Shown here: in pieces, positions 1 through 9,615 of the stretch
Layout: the number at the start of each line of letters is the position of its first letter
Position numbering within the stretch: position 1 is the stretch's first letter
Assembly: GCF_014199535.1 (NCBI RefSeq)
Contig: NZ_JACHNV010000003.1
Location: forward strand, 435,289-499,288
Direction of reading: 5' to 3'
Length of the DNA stretch: 64,000 nucleotides
Source: Hymenobacter latericoloratus
GTDB lineage: Bacteria; Bacteroidota; Bacteroidia; Cytophagales; Hymenobacteraceae
Notes under the pieces: generated by a model
Database searches by the model: none
What the model saw: only the letters and a program-made list of their open reading frames with translations
Told to the model about the DNA's origin: nothing
Position numbers and translations under genes: made by a program

Positions 1-722
1 AGCGTAGCCAGAAACAGCAGCACCCGAATCAGGGAGGCCACCGACACGCCCATAATGGCGCTGCGCGACACCTCGAGCAGGGCCGCCGGGCCTTTTATGC
101 CGGCATCCAGCAGGCGGTGCCCGCCGGAAAAGGTGATGTAGCCGCCCACCGTGCCGCCCACTAGGGTAATAATGGCCCGGTAGTCGATAGCAGCGGGAAC
201 AACGGTGCGCAGAGCGGCTTCGGCTACCGGCGGTTGGGTAACCACGGCCACGTAGATAATGGCCAGAATCATGACTAGCCCCATGAGCTGGGCAAACCGA
301 TCCATGAGCGGGCCGGCCTCGCGCACCAGAAAAACAGCAATAGCTAGGCCCGCCGCTAGCACCGCGCACCACGTCACCGGCAGGCCCGTAAGCACCTCCA
401 GCCCTAGGCCCGCCCCGCCCACGTTCCCAATGTTGAAGGCCAATCCGCCCAGCACAATCAGCAGGGAAATAAAGCCGCCCAGCCCCGGTAGCACGCGGTT
501 AGCAATATCCGGGGCGCGCAGCTCCGACACGGCAATAACCCGCCAGATGTTGAGCTGCACGCCAATATCAATCAGAATAGAGGTCAGGATAACGAAGCCG
601 AAGCTGGCGCCCAATGACTGGGTAAAAACAGTGGTTTGGGTCAGAAAGCCCGGCCCTACGGCCGAGGTAGCCATCAGAAAGGCGGCGCCCAGCAGCACGC
701 CCCAGTTGCGGGCCGGCCTCAC
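1..722 (-). CDS. YcsG-like NRAMP-family transporter (partial, C-terminus outside window)
   Basis: About 240 N-terminal residues of a polytopic inner-membrane protein, with hydrophobic helices separated by short loops. It resembles the NRAMP-family proteins (Bacillus YcsG type) encoded beside 5-oxoprolinase genes. The GTG start at 722 overlaps the TGA stop of pxpA (GTGA), so the genes are very probably co-translated. The first helix carries GPGF at about residues 23-26, where classical Nramp metal transporters have the DPGN metal-binding motif. A divalent-metal substrate is therefore doubtful, and the operon suggests a link to 5-oxoproline or its products; that link is inference. The distal half lies beyond the left edge, so the helix 6 motif could not be checked. 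Confidence 0.82.
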   Translation of the reverse strand, partial: MRPARNWGVLLGAAFLMATSAVGPGFLTQTTVFTQSLGASFGFVILTSILIDIGVQLNIWRVIAVSELRAPDIANRVLPGLGGFISLLIVLGGLAFNIGNVGGAGLGLEVLTGLPVTWCAVLAAGLAIAVFLVREAGPLMDRFAQLMGLVMILAIIYVAVVTQPPVAEAALRTVVPAAIDYRAIITLVGGTVGGYITFSGGHRLLDAGIKGPAALLEVSRSAIMGVSVASLIRVLLFLAT

Positions 723-1498
723 GCGGAAACCGGCTGATGGGTGCGCACGGCAATGCCTTCCTGCTTTAGCCGCGCCCGAATCTGTTGGGCAAACGCCAGG
801 GCGTGAGCACCGTCGCCGTGCAAACACACGGTGTCGGCCTGAATGGCCACATCCTCCCCAGATTGAGCGCGCACTCGCCCGTCCTTTACCATGCGGACCA
901 CTTGGCTGATGGCCTTATCGGCGTCCGTAATTAGGGCGTCGGGCTGGCGGCGGGGCGTGAGCGTGCCATTGGGCTGGTAGGTACGGTCGGCAAACACCTC
1001 GTGGGCGGTAGCCAGGCCCAGCTTTTGACCGGCACTGATGAGGGCGCTGCCAGCCAGCCCGTAGAGGCAGGCTTCGGGGTGCACGCGGTACACGGCTTCC
1101 GCCAGGGCCTCAGCCAGAGCGAGGTTTACGGCGGCCATGTTGTAGAGGGCGCCGTGGGGTTTTACGTGGTGCACTATGCCGCCCTCAGCCCGCACGAAAG
1201 CCGCCAGTGCGCCGAGCTGGTACACCGTCATGTCGTAGGCTTCTTCGGGCGAAATGGCCATTTCGCGCCGACCGAAGCCTACCAGGTCGGGCAGGCCGGG
1301 GTGGGCCCCAATGGCTACCCCGTGTTGCAGGGCCAGGCGCACGGTGCGCTTCATCACGGCCGGGTCGCCGGCGTGGTAACCGCAGGCAATGTTGGCAGAA
1401 GTTACGAAAGGTAGAATGGCTTCGTCGTGGCCCAGGGGGTAGGCGCCGAAGCTTTCCCCCATGTCACAGTTCAGGTCGACGGCGTAGGGTTGGTTCAT
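719..1498 (-). CDS. pxpA: 5-oxoprolinase subunit PxpA (LamB/YcsF family)
   Basis: 259 residues, full length for the family. PxpA is one subunit of the ATP-dependent cytoplasmic enzyme that opens 5-oxo-L-proline (pyroglutamate) to L-glutamate, a metabolite-damage repair function shared with PxpB and PxpC. The N-terminus shows the family signature NCDMGESFG (about residues 10-18) and then ACGYHAGDP (about 38-46). Conserved His/Gly segments such as VKPHGALYN follow. The ATG overlaps the end of pxpC by four bases (ATGA), and its own stop overlaps the transporter start. The gene order B-C-A-transporter supports a dedicated oxoproline operon. Confidence 0.96.
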   Translation of the reverse strand: MNQPYAVDLNCDMGESFGAYPLGHDEAILPFVTSANIACGYHAGDPAVMKRTVRLALQHGVAIGAHPGLPDLVGFGRREMAISPEEAYDMTVYQLGALAAFVRAEGGIVHHVKPHGALYNMAAVNLALAEALAEAVYRVHPEACLYGLAGSALISAGQKLGLATAHEVFADRTYQPNGTLTPRRQPDALITDADKAISQVVRMVKDGRVRAQSGEDVAIQADTVCLHGDGAHALAFAQQIRARLKQEGIAVRTHQPVSA

Positions 1499-2502
1499 CG
1501 ATAGTGGAAAAGGGCGAGGCCCCGTTGGAGTTGCTGAAGGGTTTTTTCCTGGTGCAGGTACCAGTAGTGCGCTTCCGCGAGGCTGACCTCCTGAAAGCGC
1601 AGCCTACCCCCCGGCGGCACCTGAGCAAGGCGGGAAAAGTCGGCGGTGATGACCTGCCCGATGCGGGGGTAGCCGCCGGTGGTCTGATGGTCGGCCAGCA
1701 AGACGATGGGCGCGCCGGAAGCGGGTACCTGCACGGTGCCGAATGTAACGGCTGAGGAGAGAATTTCCTGCTCGGCGCGGCGCTGCAGTTCCGGCTCGGC
1801 CAGCCGGTAGCCCATGCGGTCCGATTGCGGCGTCACGGTAAACTCTTCCTCCCAGAAAGCCCGCTGGCTGACCACCGTGAACAGGTCGTACTCCGGCCCT
1901 CGCAGGACCCGAATAACCGGCTCTGCTGTCGGCAAGGGCGTCAGCGCGGGCTCAGGAAACCAGGATGTGGCCACCCAGCGCGGGCCGGATTGTGGCCTGA
2001 GCAGCAGCTGATGCAGGCGCTGCCCGGCGGGCGTCGGGCCGGGGGCGGGCAGTACGTCACCGGCCCGCAGGGCCCGCCCTTCCAGGCCGCCGATGCCAGC
2101 TCGCAGGTAAGTCGATTGGCTGCCCAGCACCGCTGGCACCGCCAGTCCCCCGGAAAAAGCCAGGTAGGCCCGGCAGCCCGTGCGGGCCGGCCCGAAGGCC
2201 AACTCACTGCCGCGCCGCACGGCTACGGGCCGGTTGAGGGGTAGGGACTCGCCGTCGAGAGTAGCGGATAAATCGGCGCCGGTCAGGGCCAGCAGGTGGT
2301 CGGCTTCAAACCGAAGGGTAGGCCCCAGCAAGGTAATTTCCAGGCCGGCCACTTCGGGCGAATTTCCTACCAGCAGGTTGGCTACGCGCAGGGCCAGGGC
2401 GTCCATGGGGCCGCTGACAATCACGCCCGCCTGCCGGTAGCCCCGGCGGCCGCCATCCTGAATGGTAGTGAGCAAACCCGGCCGAAGAACGCTACAACTC
2501 AT
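1495..2502 (-). CDS. pxpC: 5-oxoprolinase subunit PxpC (KipA / biotin-dependent carboxyltransferase-like)
   Basis: 335 residues. The start is placed at the ATG at 2502 ([18 protein letters not shown]), because homologues begin with this short strand and the longer upstream reading lies inside pxpB. Family signatures are visible: [13 protein letters not shown] at the N-terminus, SDRMGYRL in the middle and [14 protein letters not shown] near the C-terminus. The fold is that of the urea amidolyase/KipA domain, which pairs with PxpB (KipI domain) to form the ATP-using half of 5-oxoprolinase. It overlaps the 3' end of pxpB by 11 bases and pxpA by 4. Confidence 0.95.
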   Translation of the reverse strand: MSCSVLRPGLLTTIQDGGRRGYRQAGVIVSGPMDALALRVANLLVGNSPEVAGLEITLLGPTLRFEADHLLALTGADLSATLDGESLPLNRPVAVRRGSELAFGPARTGCRAYLAFSGGLAVPAVLGSQSTYLRAGIGGLEGRALRAGDVLPAPGPTPAGQRLHQLLLRPQSGPRWVATSWFPEPALTPLPTAEPVIRVLRGPEYDLFTVVSQRAFWEEEFTVTPQSDRMGYRLAEPELQRRAEQEILSSAVTFGTVQVPASGAPIVLLADHQTTGGYPRIGQVITADFSRLAQVPPGGRLRFQEVSLAEAHYWYLHQEKTLQQLQRGLALFHYR

Positions 2503-3235
2503 GTTCCTGCAGGTGTTGGTATTCAGCTTCGGAAATGGGCACGAACCGCAGCCGCTGGCCCGCCCGCAGCAAGCTCGGCGACGCGGCCTCGGGCGTGAAC
2601 AGGCGGCGCGGCGTACGCCCAATCAGCTGCCAGCCGCCCGGCGTGGGTAGGGAGTAGATGCCCGTCTGGCGGCCGGCAATACCCACGGAGCCTGCCGGAA
2701 CCAACGGCCGGGGCTGGGTTTTGCGCGGGGCAGTGAGCCGTTCATTCATCCCACCCAGGTAGGGAAAGCCCGGCGCAAACCCAATCATGTACACCAAGTA
2801 CTCGGGTTCAGTATGCAGGCGAATAACTTCCTCCGCCGCAAGGCCAGTGTAGCGGCTTAGCAGGTCCAGATCAGGCCCAAAGGCGCCGCCGTAACACACC
2901 GGAATTTCTACCACCGGCACCGCATCAGGAGCCGGCAGTTCGGGCACCTGTTGCAGCAGCTGCCGGAGCGACTCTGAAACGCAGTGGTAAGGGTCTTGCT
3001 GGCCGGCCTGGCTCGCCACCCACGGGTTGTAGTACACGGTGAGGGTAGTGAAGGCCGGCACGTATTCGAGAAACCCCGGAAACGGGTGCGCGTCGAGGCA
3101 GGCCGCCACGGCCTGGATGGTGCGGTGCGTAGCCTCGCTGATACCCTCGCCGAATTGCAGCACCACGGCCGCGTCGCCGAGGGGGTAGAGCTGAACCGGC
3201 GTGGGGCCGAAGGGTGAGGGTAGGAGCTGGTCCAT
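2492..3235 (-). CDS. pxpB: 5-oxoprolinase subunit PxpB (KipI-like)
   Basis: 247 residues, first gene of the oxoprolinase operon. The start is the ATG at 3235 (MDQLLPSPFGPTPVQLYPLG); the frame stays open upstream, but that stretch lies inside the divergent aminopeptidase gene. The KipI-type domain is recognised by LGDAAVVLQFG near the N-terminus and by GFAPGFPYLGGMNERL and PAGSVGIAGRQTGIYSLPTPGGW in the C-terminal half. It forms the ATP-dependent partner complex with PxpC. Expression probably starts in the 51-bp gap shared with the divergent aminopeptidase. Confidence 0.95.
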   Translation of the reverse strand: MDQLLPSPFGPTPVQLYPLGDAAVVLQFGEGISEATHRTIQAVAACLDAHPFPGFLEYVPAFTTLTVYYNPWVASQAGQQDPYHCVSESLRQLLQQVPELPAPDAVPVVEIPVCYGGAFGPDLDLLSRYTGLAAEEVIRLHTEPEYLVYMIGFAPGFPYLGGMNERLTAPRKTQPRPLVPAGSVGIAGRQTGIYSLPTPGGWQLIGRTPRRLFTPEAASPSLLRAGQRLRFVPISEAEYQHLQEHEL

Positions 3236-3286
3236 CGGAGGGTTTGCGTTACCTTGGGTGTTCGACCTGATGGAATTTCTCTCTGA
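3236..3286. promoter_or_regulatory. Short divergent promoter region (pxpB / M1 aminopeptidase)
   Basis: The 51 bases between two divergent start codons must carry or adjoin both promoters. On the plus strand TACCTTGG (3250-3257) resembles the Bacteroidota -7 box TAnnTTTG, about 30 bases before the aminopeptidase ATG. No clear -33 TTG lies at the expected distance, so the assignment is weak. Confidence 0.35.
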
Positions 3287-5893
3287 ATGAAGCTTCAATA
3301 TAGTACTGGCGCGCGCCGCAGCATGTTTCTGTTGGCCCTGGGCCTGGTAGCCTGCTCTAAAAAACTCGTGGTTTCCAATTCTGCTACCCCCGCCGCAACT
3401 GCGGTAGCCGTGGTGCCCGGCGTCAGTCAGGAGCTGGCCCATGACCGCGCCCGCCGCCTTTCCCGCCTGGGCTACGACCTGCATCTGTTCGTGCCGTCGC
3501 GCAAGGAGCAGCCCGTTGCCGCCACCGAAACTGTCCGCTTTCACCTCACGGAGGCCAGCCAGCCCGTGCAGCTCGATTTCAAGGAGCAACCCGACCACCT
3601 AAAAAGCCTGACGGTGAATGGTAAACCCACGGCAATTGACTTCCGGCAGGAGCACCTGGTGCTACCCTCCGCTAGCCTGCAAACCGGCCCCAATGAGGTG
3701 AAGATTGAGTTTACGGCCGGCAACCAGAGCCTCAACCGCAACGAGGACTTCCTGTATACCCTGCTGGTGCCCGACCGCGCCCGCACCGTGTTTCCGGTCT
3801 TCGACCAGCCTAATCTGAAAGCGTCCTTTCAGCTCACGCTCACGATGTCGCCCGAGTGGCAGGCCCTGGCCAACGGCCCCCTGCTGGGCTCTACCGCCAC
3901 GGCCACGAGCAAAACCCTGCGCTTTGCACCTTCCGACACCATCAGTACCTACCTGTTCTCGTTTGCGGCGGGTAAGTTTGAGCGGGTTGCGCGCACGATG
4001 GGGGGTAGGGAGATGCAGTTTCTGCACCGGGAAACCGACCAGGACAAGGTGCGGCTAAGCCTGGACCCCATCTTTCAGATTCATGCCGACGCGCTGCAGT
4101 TTCTGGAGCAGTACACCGTTATTCCGTATCCGTTCCGCAAGTTCGATTTCGTGGCCCTGCCCGACTTCCAGTACGGGGGCATGGAGCACGTGGGCGCCAT
4201 CGACTACAAAGCCAGCACCTTGTTTCTGGACGAAGGCACCACCCAAGACCAGAAAATAGCCCGTTCCAACCTCATTGCCCACGAAACCGCGCACATGTGG
4301 TTCGGGGATTTAGTGACCATGCAGTGGTTTAACGACGTGTGGATGAAGGAGGTGTTTGCCAACTTCATGGCCGATAAAATCACCCAGGTAGCTGTAGCCA
4401 ATTCCAACTACGACCTCAAATTCGTCATCGACCACTACCCCGCCGCCTACGGCGTGGACCGCACCACCGGGGCCAACCCCATCCGCCAGGACCTGGAAAA
4501 CCTGAAAGATGCCGGCTCGCTCTACGGCAACATCATCTACCACAAGGCGCCCATTATGATGCGCCAACTGGAGCGGCTGATGGGTGAGGAGCCTTTCCGG
4601 CAGGGCCTGCAGGAGTACCTGCGGAAGTACAGCTTCGGCAACGCCACCTGGCCCGACCTCATCCAGATCCTCGACGAGCGCACCCCCGCCGACCTACAGG
4701 CTTGGAACCAGGTGTGGGTAAACCAGCCCGGCCGCCCCATCTTCGACTATCAGCTGCAAACCAAGGACGGTAGCACCGAGGTGGTCATCACCCAGCAAGC
4801 CGAGGACAAATCGGACCGGCTGTGGCCGCAGTTGTTTGAGGTGCTGCTGGTGTACCCCGATGGCCGCACCAAGGAGGTGGCCGTGAACATGAACCAGCGC
4901 CAGGTGGTGCTACCCCCGGCGGAAGGCAAAGCCGCCCCTGCTTTTATGTTGTTCAACTCTAGTGGCCTGGGCTACGGGGTTTTTCCAATTGACAAACAGC
5001 TCACTAGCAACCTGGGCAAGTTGCAGAACCCCGTGGCGCGGGCTGCCGCCTACGTAAACCTCTACGAGAATATGCTTGTGGGCCGCAGCCTCTCGCCGCG
5101 CCAGTTGCTGGAGGTGTACCGCCGGACGCTGCCCCAGGAGAAGGAGGAATTGAACATCAAGCTGCTAACGGGCCAGCTGACTGATATATATTGGAAATTG
5201 CTAAAGCCCGCGGAGCGCCTGGCTTTGGCCCCGACTTTGGAGAAAGAACTGTGGCAAGCCATGCAGCAAAATCCGGCCGCCAACTCCAAGAAGCTGCTGT
5301 TCAAAGCCTATCAGTCGGTGGCCCTGACCAAGGACGCGCAAACGCGCCTCTACCAGATCTGGGACCAGCAGCAGGCCCCCGCGGGCCTTAAGCTCACTGA
5401 AGACGACTACACCGCCCTGGCCCTCGCCCTGGCCGTGCGCGATTACCCCGCTGCTACTCCCATTCTGCCACATCAACTCACCCGCATCCAGAATCCCGAC
5501 CGCAAAAAACGCATGGAGTTCCTGATGCCGGCCCTCTCGCCCGACGTGCAGACCCGCGACGCCTTCTTTGCCTCGCTCAGTGAGGAGAAAAACCGGGAAA
5601 AGGAAGCTTGGGTCACCTCGGCGCTGGCCTACCTGCACCACCCGCTGCGAGCCGCAACCTCCGAGAAGTACCTGCCCCAAAGTCTGGCTTTACTCGAAGA
5701 AATTCAGCAAACCGGCGACATTTTCTTTCCGGCCTCCTGGCTGCAGGCGACACTGGGTTCCTACCAAACGCCCACCGCCGCCCGTACCGTCCGCGACTTC
5801 CTGGCTGCCCACCCGAACTACAACTCTAAACTGCGTGCCAAGCTGCTGCAAGCTGCCGATGATGTATTTCGGGCCGAAAAGCTGGTGTTGTAG
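3287..5893 (+). CDS. M1 family metallo-aminopeptidase, lipoprotein
   Basis: 868 residues. A short N-terminal signal ends in the lipobox LVAC, so the protein is probably anchored in the envelope. The zinc site is clear: HETAH at residues 332-336 and the third ligand Glu at 355. The exopeptidase motif reads GGMEH instead of the classical GAMEN, a variant common in this phylum as far as I recall. A long C-terminal helical region (about residues 560-868) corresponds to the ERAP1/aminopeptidase N C-terminal domain. It removes N-terminal amino acids from peptides. It stands alone, convergent with the DUF5682 gene across a hairpin repeat. Confidence 0.93.
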   Translation: MKLQYSTGARRSMFLLALGLVACSKKLVVSNSATPAATAVAVVPGVSQELAHDRARRLSRLGYDLHLFVPSRKEQPVAATETVRFHLTEASQPVQLDFKEQPDHLKSLTVNGKPTAIDFRQEHLVLPSASLQTGPNEVKIEFTAGNQSLNRNEDFLYTLLVPDRARTVFPVFDQPNLKASFQLTLTMSPEWQALANGPLLGSTATATSKTLRFAPSDTISTYLFSFAAGKFERVARTMGGREMQFLHRETDQDKVRLSLDPIFQIHADALQFLEQYTVIPYPFRKFDFVALPDFQYGGMEHVGAIDYKASTLFLDEGTTQDQKIARSNLIAHETAHMWFGDLVTMQWFNDVWMKEVFANFMADKITQVAVANSNYDLKFVIDHYPAAYGVDRTTGANPIRQDLENLKDAGSLYGNIIYHKAPIMMRQLERLMGEEPFRQGLQEYLRKYSFGNATWPDLIQILDERTPADLQAWNQVWVNQPGRPIFDYQLQTKDGSTEVVITQQAEDKSDRLWPQLFEVLLVYPDGRTKEVAVNMNQRQVVLPPAEGKAAPAFMLFNSSGLGYGVFPIDKQLTSNLGKLQNPVARAAAYVNLYENMLVGRSLSPRQLLEVYRRTLPQEKEELNIKLLTGQLTDIYWKLLKPAERLALAPTLEKELWQAMQQNPAANSKKLLFKAYQSVALTKDAQTRLYQIWDQQQAPAGLKLTEDDYTALALALAVRDYPAATPILPHQLTRIQNPDRKKRMEFLMPALSPDVQTRDAFFASLSEEKNREKEAWVTSALAYLHHPLRAATSEKYLPQSLALLEEIQQTGDIFFPASWLQATLGSYQTPTAARTVRDFLAAHPNYNSKLRAKLLQAADDVFRAEKLVL

Positions 5894-5894
5894 G

Positions 5895-6036
5895 AACCTC
5901 ACCCCCCGCCCCCTCTCCTCAGGGAGAGGGGGAGCCTAACGATTCTTATTTGGTCGATTTCGTTAGGCTAAGGCAGTAGCCGTTGTAACATCAGGCTCCC
6001 CTCTCCCTGAGGAGAGGGGGGCTGGGGGGTGAGGTT
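5895..6036. repeat. Nested inverted repeat between convergent genes
   Basis: Two C/G-rich arms, 5895-5937 and 5993-6036, are near-perfect reverse complements. Each arm also contains its own small palindrome (CTCTCC...GGAGAG), and a second inner pair (CCTAACG 5935-5941 / CGTTAGG 5961-5967) lies inside. The right arm overlaps the stop codon of the DUF5682 gene. It probably acts as a bidirectional terminator and looks like a member of a dispersed intergenic repeat family; similar CCCCTCTCCTC modules recur at 12.6 and 12.85 kb. Confidence 0.85.
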
Positions 6037-8350
6037 ACACCCCCAGCAACTCCCGTAGCACGGGTAGCACCCGTAGCCCACGCTCCAGGTCAAACTCCGC
6101 TTCCGGGGCCGCCGTAGCGGTGGGGCCGCCGTTGGCCAGCGCCAGCACCTGCTGGCGCTCTGGCTGGCTGAAATCGGCGAAGGAGCGCCGCAGCAAGGGC
6201 ACAATTTCCTGGAAAACGGTTTCCTCCAGCCCCGACAGCCACCCATCGAGCAGGTCGAAGAGGGCGCGGTTATGGATGAGCAGCAGCCCGCTACCCCGCA
6301 GAAAGCCTTCAACCCAAGCAGTGGCATAGTCGGTAGATTGGGCCGGGGCCAGGGCCAGGCCTAACAGGGTCGCTGTGTCTTCGGGGCCGAGTTGCTGGAT
6401 GTCGAAAAGCAGGCGGGTAGCCACACCGGCCAGTAGGCCACTGCTGGCCGGCTGGCGCGCAATGAGGTGCAGGGCGGCGTACCAATGGGCTTGCTGATCC
6501 TCTTCGGGTAGGAGCCGGATGGCTTGGTGGGCTGCCTCTATGCGTTCCAGCAACTGACTGGCGGCATTCCGGTCGAGGCCGGTGCAGGCTAGGGGCAGGG
6601 AGATGCACAGGCGCGGCACCAGGTGGTGGACTACCTGGCCTACCTGGGCGCTTTCGGTGCGGCGCACGTTGCCGTAGCGCAGTACGTTTACCAGTGGGGG
6701 CAGGGCCGTGAGCAGGTGGGCCACGTCGCGGGTGCCGGCGCTCAGGGTTTCCAGGCGGGCGACCAGGCCGGGCAGGGCGGGCGCTAGGTCAGCGTGCAGG
6801 GCCTCTTCCAGTAACTGACTGATCTGGCCCAGGTCGGTGGCTTGGTGGGCGCGGTGGTGGGCTGCACCGCTGGCGGCGCTCAGGATGGTGTTACCCCAAC
6901 GGCCGGCTTCCAGCACGCTCAGCACCATTTCGGGGCGCCACTGCAGCTCCCATACCTCATGGAACGTGCCGCTTTTGCCCTGTACCCGCTGCGGCTCGCC
7001 CCACCGGATTTTCAGCAGCTGCAGGCGGTGGAGCAGGTGGCTGCGGCTCAGGTCAAGGTCTTTGCGCAGATCGAGGGTCAGCGTTTTGTAGGTGGCTTCT
7101 GGCTTGAGGCGGAGGGCTTTTTGCTGCAGAGCCAGGTCCTGCTGCAGGGGCGAGGCAGGCAGCTCCGCGGGTACTTCGCCCAGGGCTTCGCCAATTACCA
7201 GCTGCTGATGTACTAGGTCTAAGGCCTCAGCGTAGCCCCCTCCAAAAATGCTCACGGCAGCTTCTTCCAGCTCCTCAATGCCGGGTAGGGCCAGTCCGCG
7301 CACGGCAGCCAGGGCTTCGGCCAGGCGCACGCCCTCAATGGCGTGGGCCGAGGAAGCATCAATCTGCTGGGCCCGTAGCAAGTGGGCGGCCCGCACCATC
7401 CAGTGCGTGACCACCCGCTCGTGGGGCTCCTGAAACAACAGCTCGTACCAGGCCGGCGACAACACCCCCGCCCCGTAGCCCGACTGCCGGGCCAGGCGCT
7501 CGTAGGTCCAGGGTACCCAGGTAGCTTCGGTGGGCGCTTTCTTCAGGCCTTTGAGGCGGGCTTTGTCGTCTTTGGCGTAGGTAGGCAGCTCTTCGGCCCG
7601 TAGCACCGGCGCGTGCCAGGCCCCGCACACCACCGCCACCCGCTGGTAGCCCTGCTTGAGGGTAGCGCGCAGGGTTTCGCGCATATAGGCTTCCCGCAGC
7701 AATGTTTCCTCCGATTCGGGTTGGGCCAACTCCTCGCGCAGGGCCGTCATCATCTGCAGTACTACCTCAAACGTATCGGCGTGGCCGGCGCTGTGCTCGA
7801 TACGGGCTTCCCACCACCGCTCCCCGTCGGTGTAGCCATCGAGGCGGGCGAGGTGGGCAATAGGGTCGAGGTGCAGGGGAGCTTCTTCGGGGGCCGGAGT
7901 TTCGGTTGCTTCAGGGTTTGTAGCAGGAGCTTCCGCTTCCGTTGGCGCGGCATCTGGGGTAGGAAAAAGAGTTGTTTCAGCGGCTACTTCAGCAGGGGGC
8001 AGCGGCTCGTGCTCTACGGCATCCGGGAGGGCGAAGCGTAGCGTCATCGGCAGATCAAAGCAGCGCAGGTGGGCGCCGTGCTGCTGGCACCACTGCGCTG
8101 CCTGCCACTCCGGCGAGAAATAGGCGAAAGGCAGAAACGTGGCCTGGGCGTGCTGCTTGGGGTTGTAGATGAGTAGGGCTACCGGCGGCTTCAGCTCCGG
8201 GTTAGAAGCCAGCGCCAGGGCCTTTTCCCCGTCGGCGGGGCACTCCAGCAGTACTATGTCAGGCTGGTAGTCGTCCAGAGCTTTGAGCAGGGAAGCAGTG
8301 CTGCCGGGACCGTGGTGGCGGATGCCGAAGAGGCGAAGTTCGGAAGGCAT
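6035..8350 (-). CDS. DUF5682 family protein
   Basis: 771 residues from the ATG at 8350; an in-frame start at 8392 would overlap the preceding gene. The N-terminus FGIRHHGPGSTASLLKALD followed by LLECPADGEKAL is typical of DUF5682 proteins, which occur with MoxR ATPases, VWA proteins, DUF5691 proteins and SWIM zinc-finger proteins (compare the E. coli yehL/yehM/yehP/yehQ cluster). The middle contains a Glu/Ala/Pro-rich linker (about 135-175) and a conserved VVCGAWHAPVL segment; the C-terminal half is helical. The biochemical function is unknown. Here it is the last gene of the locus, and no VWA gene follows. Confidence 0.8.
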   Translation of the reverse strand: MPSELRLFGIRHHGPGSTASLLKALDDYQPDIVLLECPADGEKALALASNPELKPPVALLIYNPKQHAQATFLPFAYFSPEWQAAQWCQQHGAHLRCFDLPMTLRFALPDAVEHEPLPPAEVAAETTLFPTPDAAPTEAEAPATNPEATETPAPEEAPLHLDPIAHLARLDGYTDGERWWEARIEHSAGHADTFEVVLQMMTALREELAQPESEETLLREAYMRETLRATLKQGYQRVAVVCGAWHAPVLRAEELPTYAKDDKARLKGLKKAPTEATWVPWTYERLARQSGYGAGVLSPAWYELLFQEPHERVVTHWMVRAAHLLRAQQIDASSAHAIEGVRLAEALAAVRGLALPGIEELEEAAVSIFGGGYAEALDLVHQQLVIGEALGEVPAELPASPLQQDLALQQKALRLKPEATYKTLTLDLRKDLDLSRSHLLHRLQLLKIRWGEPQRVQGKSGTFHEVWELQWRPEMVLSVLEAGRWGNTILSAASGAAHHRAHQATDLGQISQLLEEALHADLAPALPGLVARLETLSAGTRDVAHLLTALPPLVNVLRYGNVRRTESAQVGQVVHHLVPRLCISLPLACTGLDRNAASQLLERIEAAHQAIRLLPEEDQQAHWYAALHLIARQPASSGLLAGVATRLLFDIQQLGPEDTATLLGLALAPAQSTDYATAWVEGFLRGSGLLLIHNRALFDLLDGWLSGLEETVFQEIVPLLRRSFADFSQPERQQVLALANGGPTATAAPEAEFDLERGLRVLPVLRELLGV

Positions 8351-8378
8351 AAGGGGGTAGGAGGACAGTAGAGAAGAC

Positions 8379-8861
8379 TCAGGTTTCGGCAATGCCGCCC
8401 ATTTCGGTCAGCTCGTTTGCTTCAAACTTGATTTCCAGCCCGTGTTCCGTATCAAGGCCGTAGCGAATGGACAAGCGGAGCGTTTGCCCTTCCGTGATGC
8501 GGAGGTAGGCCACGTCCTGCAAATAAGCAAAATGCTCTTCGGGCGTGCGCAGATGCAGCGCCGGAGCCCCCGACTGGGCTGGGTCCTCGTAGTGCGAAGC
8601 ATACAGCTCCTGGTAGCGCGCAAAGGTCTGCTGCTGCAGGTCGGGGAGCAGGCGCGGCGCATCCGCTACGAAGGCCTGAAACGTAGCTGCGTACTCGTCG
8701 AGCTGCGCCGGGGAAAGGTCGTATTCCTCGTCTTCCTCAAACAGCTCCTCGCCTAAGAATACCTCTATGGGTTGTTCAAAGCCAGGCAGTATAAACTTCT
8801 TTTGCGGTGCCATGCCGGCCCAGCTTTCCTCCACCGTTCCCCAGAATGGATGCGTTAGCAT
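8379..8861 (-). CDS. DUF6985-like protein, possible immunity-type protein
   Basis: 160 residues, starting at the ATG at 8861 (MLTHPFWGTVEESWAG), seven bases after the stop of the upstream SUKH gene. The beginning (HPFWGTVE) and the end (LRLSIRYGLDTEHGLEIKFE) resemble proteins annotated as DUF6985. I name that family from memory and with reserve. Proteins of this kind often sit beside SMI1/KNR4 genes in toxin-immunity arrays. It is acidic, has no signal peptide or membrane helix and should be cytoplasmic. It is packed between a SUKH gene and DUF5682 and is probably co-transcribed with them. Confidence 0.6.
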   Translation of the reverse strand: MLTHPFWGTVEESWAGMAPQKKFILPGFEQPIEVFLGEELFEEDEEYDLSPAQLDEYAATFQAFVADAPRLLPDLQQQTFARYQELYASHYEDPAQSGAPALHLRTPEEHFAYLQDVAYLRITEGQTLRLSIRYGLDTEHGLEIKFEANELTEMGGIAET

Positions 8862-8868
8862 AGATAGG

Positions 8869-9519
8869 TTAGTTATAAGCCGAGGCTGGTAGCACACCTT
8901 GCCACCGCGGCGCGTGGTGCCAGTTTACCACGTCAATGCTTTCCGCCGCAGCCAGAAACTCGTTGCCGTCTGCCAGGGCGTCGGGGTCTAGAATGTAGCG
9001 CCCTTGCTCTAGATCTTCAGCAAATTGGGCGAGCAGGGCCTCAACAGATTCAGCCACCTGAAAAACGGATTCGTTTTCCTCATCCACAAAAATAATCTGC
9101 CCGTAGCGGCCTGCCGGGGTAGGGTCAAGGTCCACGCACAGCCAGGTATGGGAGCCGTCGAAGCCTAGTTGAAGCCAGTAAGGATTCAACACGTTATCGG
9201 CTTTTACCGAGGCCTGCGCATACACCGGCGGACATAGTTCTGGGTCTTGAGCGCGACTCTGAAACGCAGTTGCTACCCCCGCCAGGGGGATAAAGCTCAG
9301 GCTGTAGAACAGGCTGCCGAAGTTATCTGCGTCTTCATCCAGCCCGTTCCGCCAGCGGTACAGGGCCTTGTAGTCCTCAGGAAGGGGCTTGCCAACGGCA
9401 GCCTCTAGGCCACTCAATTCACTTTCAGTTGCACCCGGGTTCAGCGACTCGGTCAGAATCCGGGGGGCGTGGGCTGAGAGCCAGGTTTCTATGCGGCGGA
9501 TGGAGTCAGATGAACTCAT
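8869..9519 (-). CDS. SMI1/KNR4 (SUKH) family protein
   Basis: 216 residues. The segment ESLNPGATESELSGLEAAVG, then KPLPEDYKALYRWRNGLDED, is the classical SUKH/SMI1-KNR4 opening: a helix, then LPxDY and a WxNG-type motif. The later strands (WLCVDLDPTPAGRYGQIIF) and the terminal helical segment also fit. Bacterial SUKH proteins commonly act as immunity proteins against contact-dependent or polymorphic toxins, although many stand alone. No toxin gene is visible nearby. It is the second of two SUKH genes in the MoxR locus, and the two are clearly divergent in sequence. Confidence 0.88.
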   Translation of the reverse strand: MSSSDSIRRIETWLSAHAPRILTESLNPGATESELSGLEAAVGKPLPEDYKALYRWRNGLDEDADNFGSLFYSLSFIPLAGVATAFQSRAQDPELCPPVYAQASVKADNVLNPYWLQLGFDGSHTWLCVDLDPTPAGRYGQIIFVDEENESVFQVAESVEALLAQFAEDLEQGRYILDPDALADGNEFLAAAESIDVVNWHHAPRWQGVLPASAYN

Positions 9520-9615
9520 GAGGTAGGGAAAGAGTTGGCCGGGCTACCGGTTTTCAGTCAGGCAAGTGGAATGAGGGTAGGCCGCGCTTGGCGCGTCGTT
9601 GCCCACGGGAGCGGC

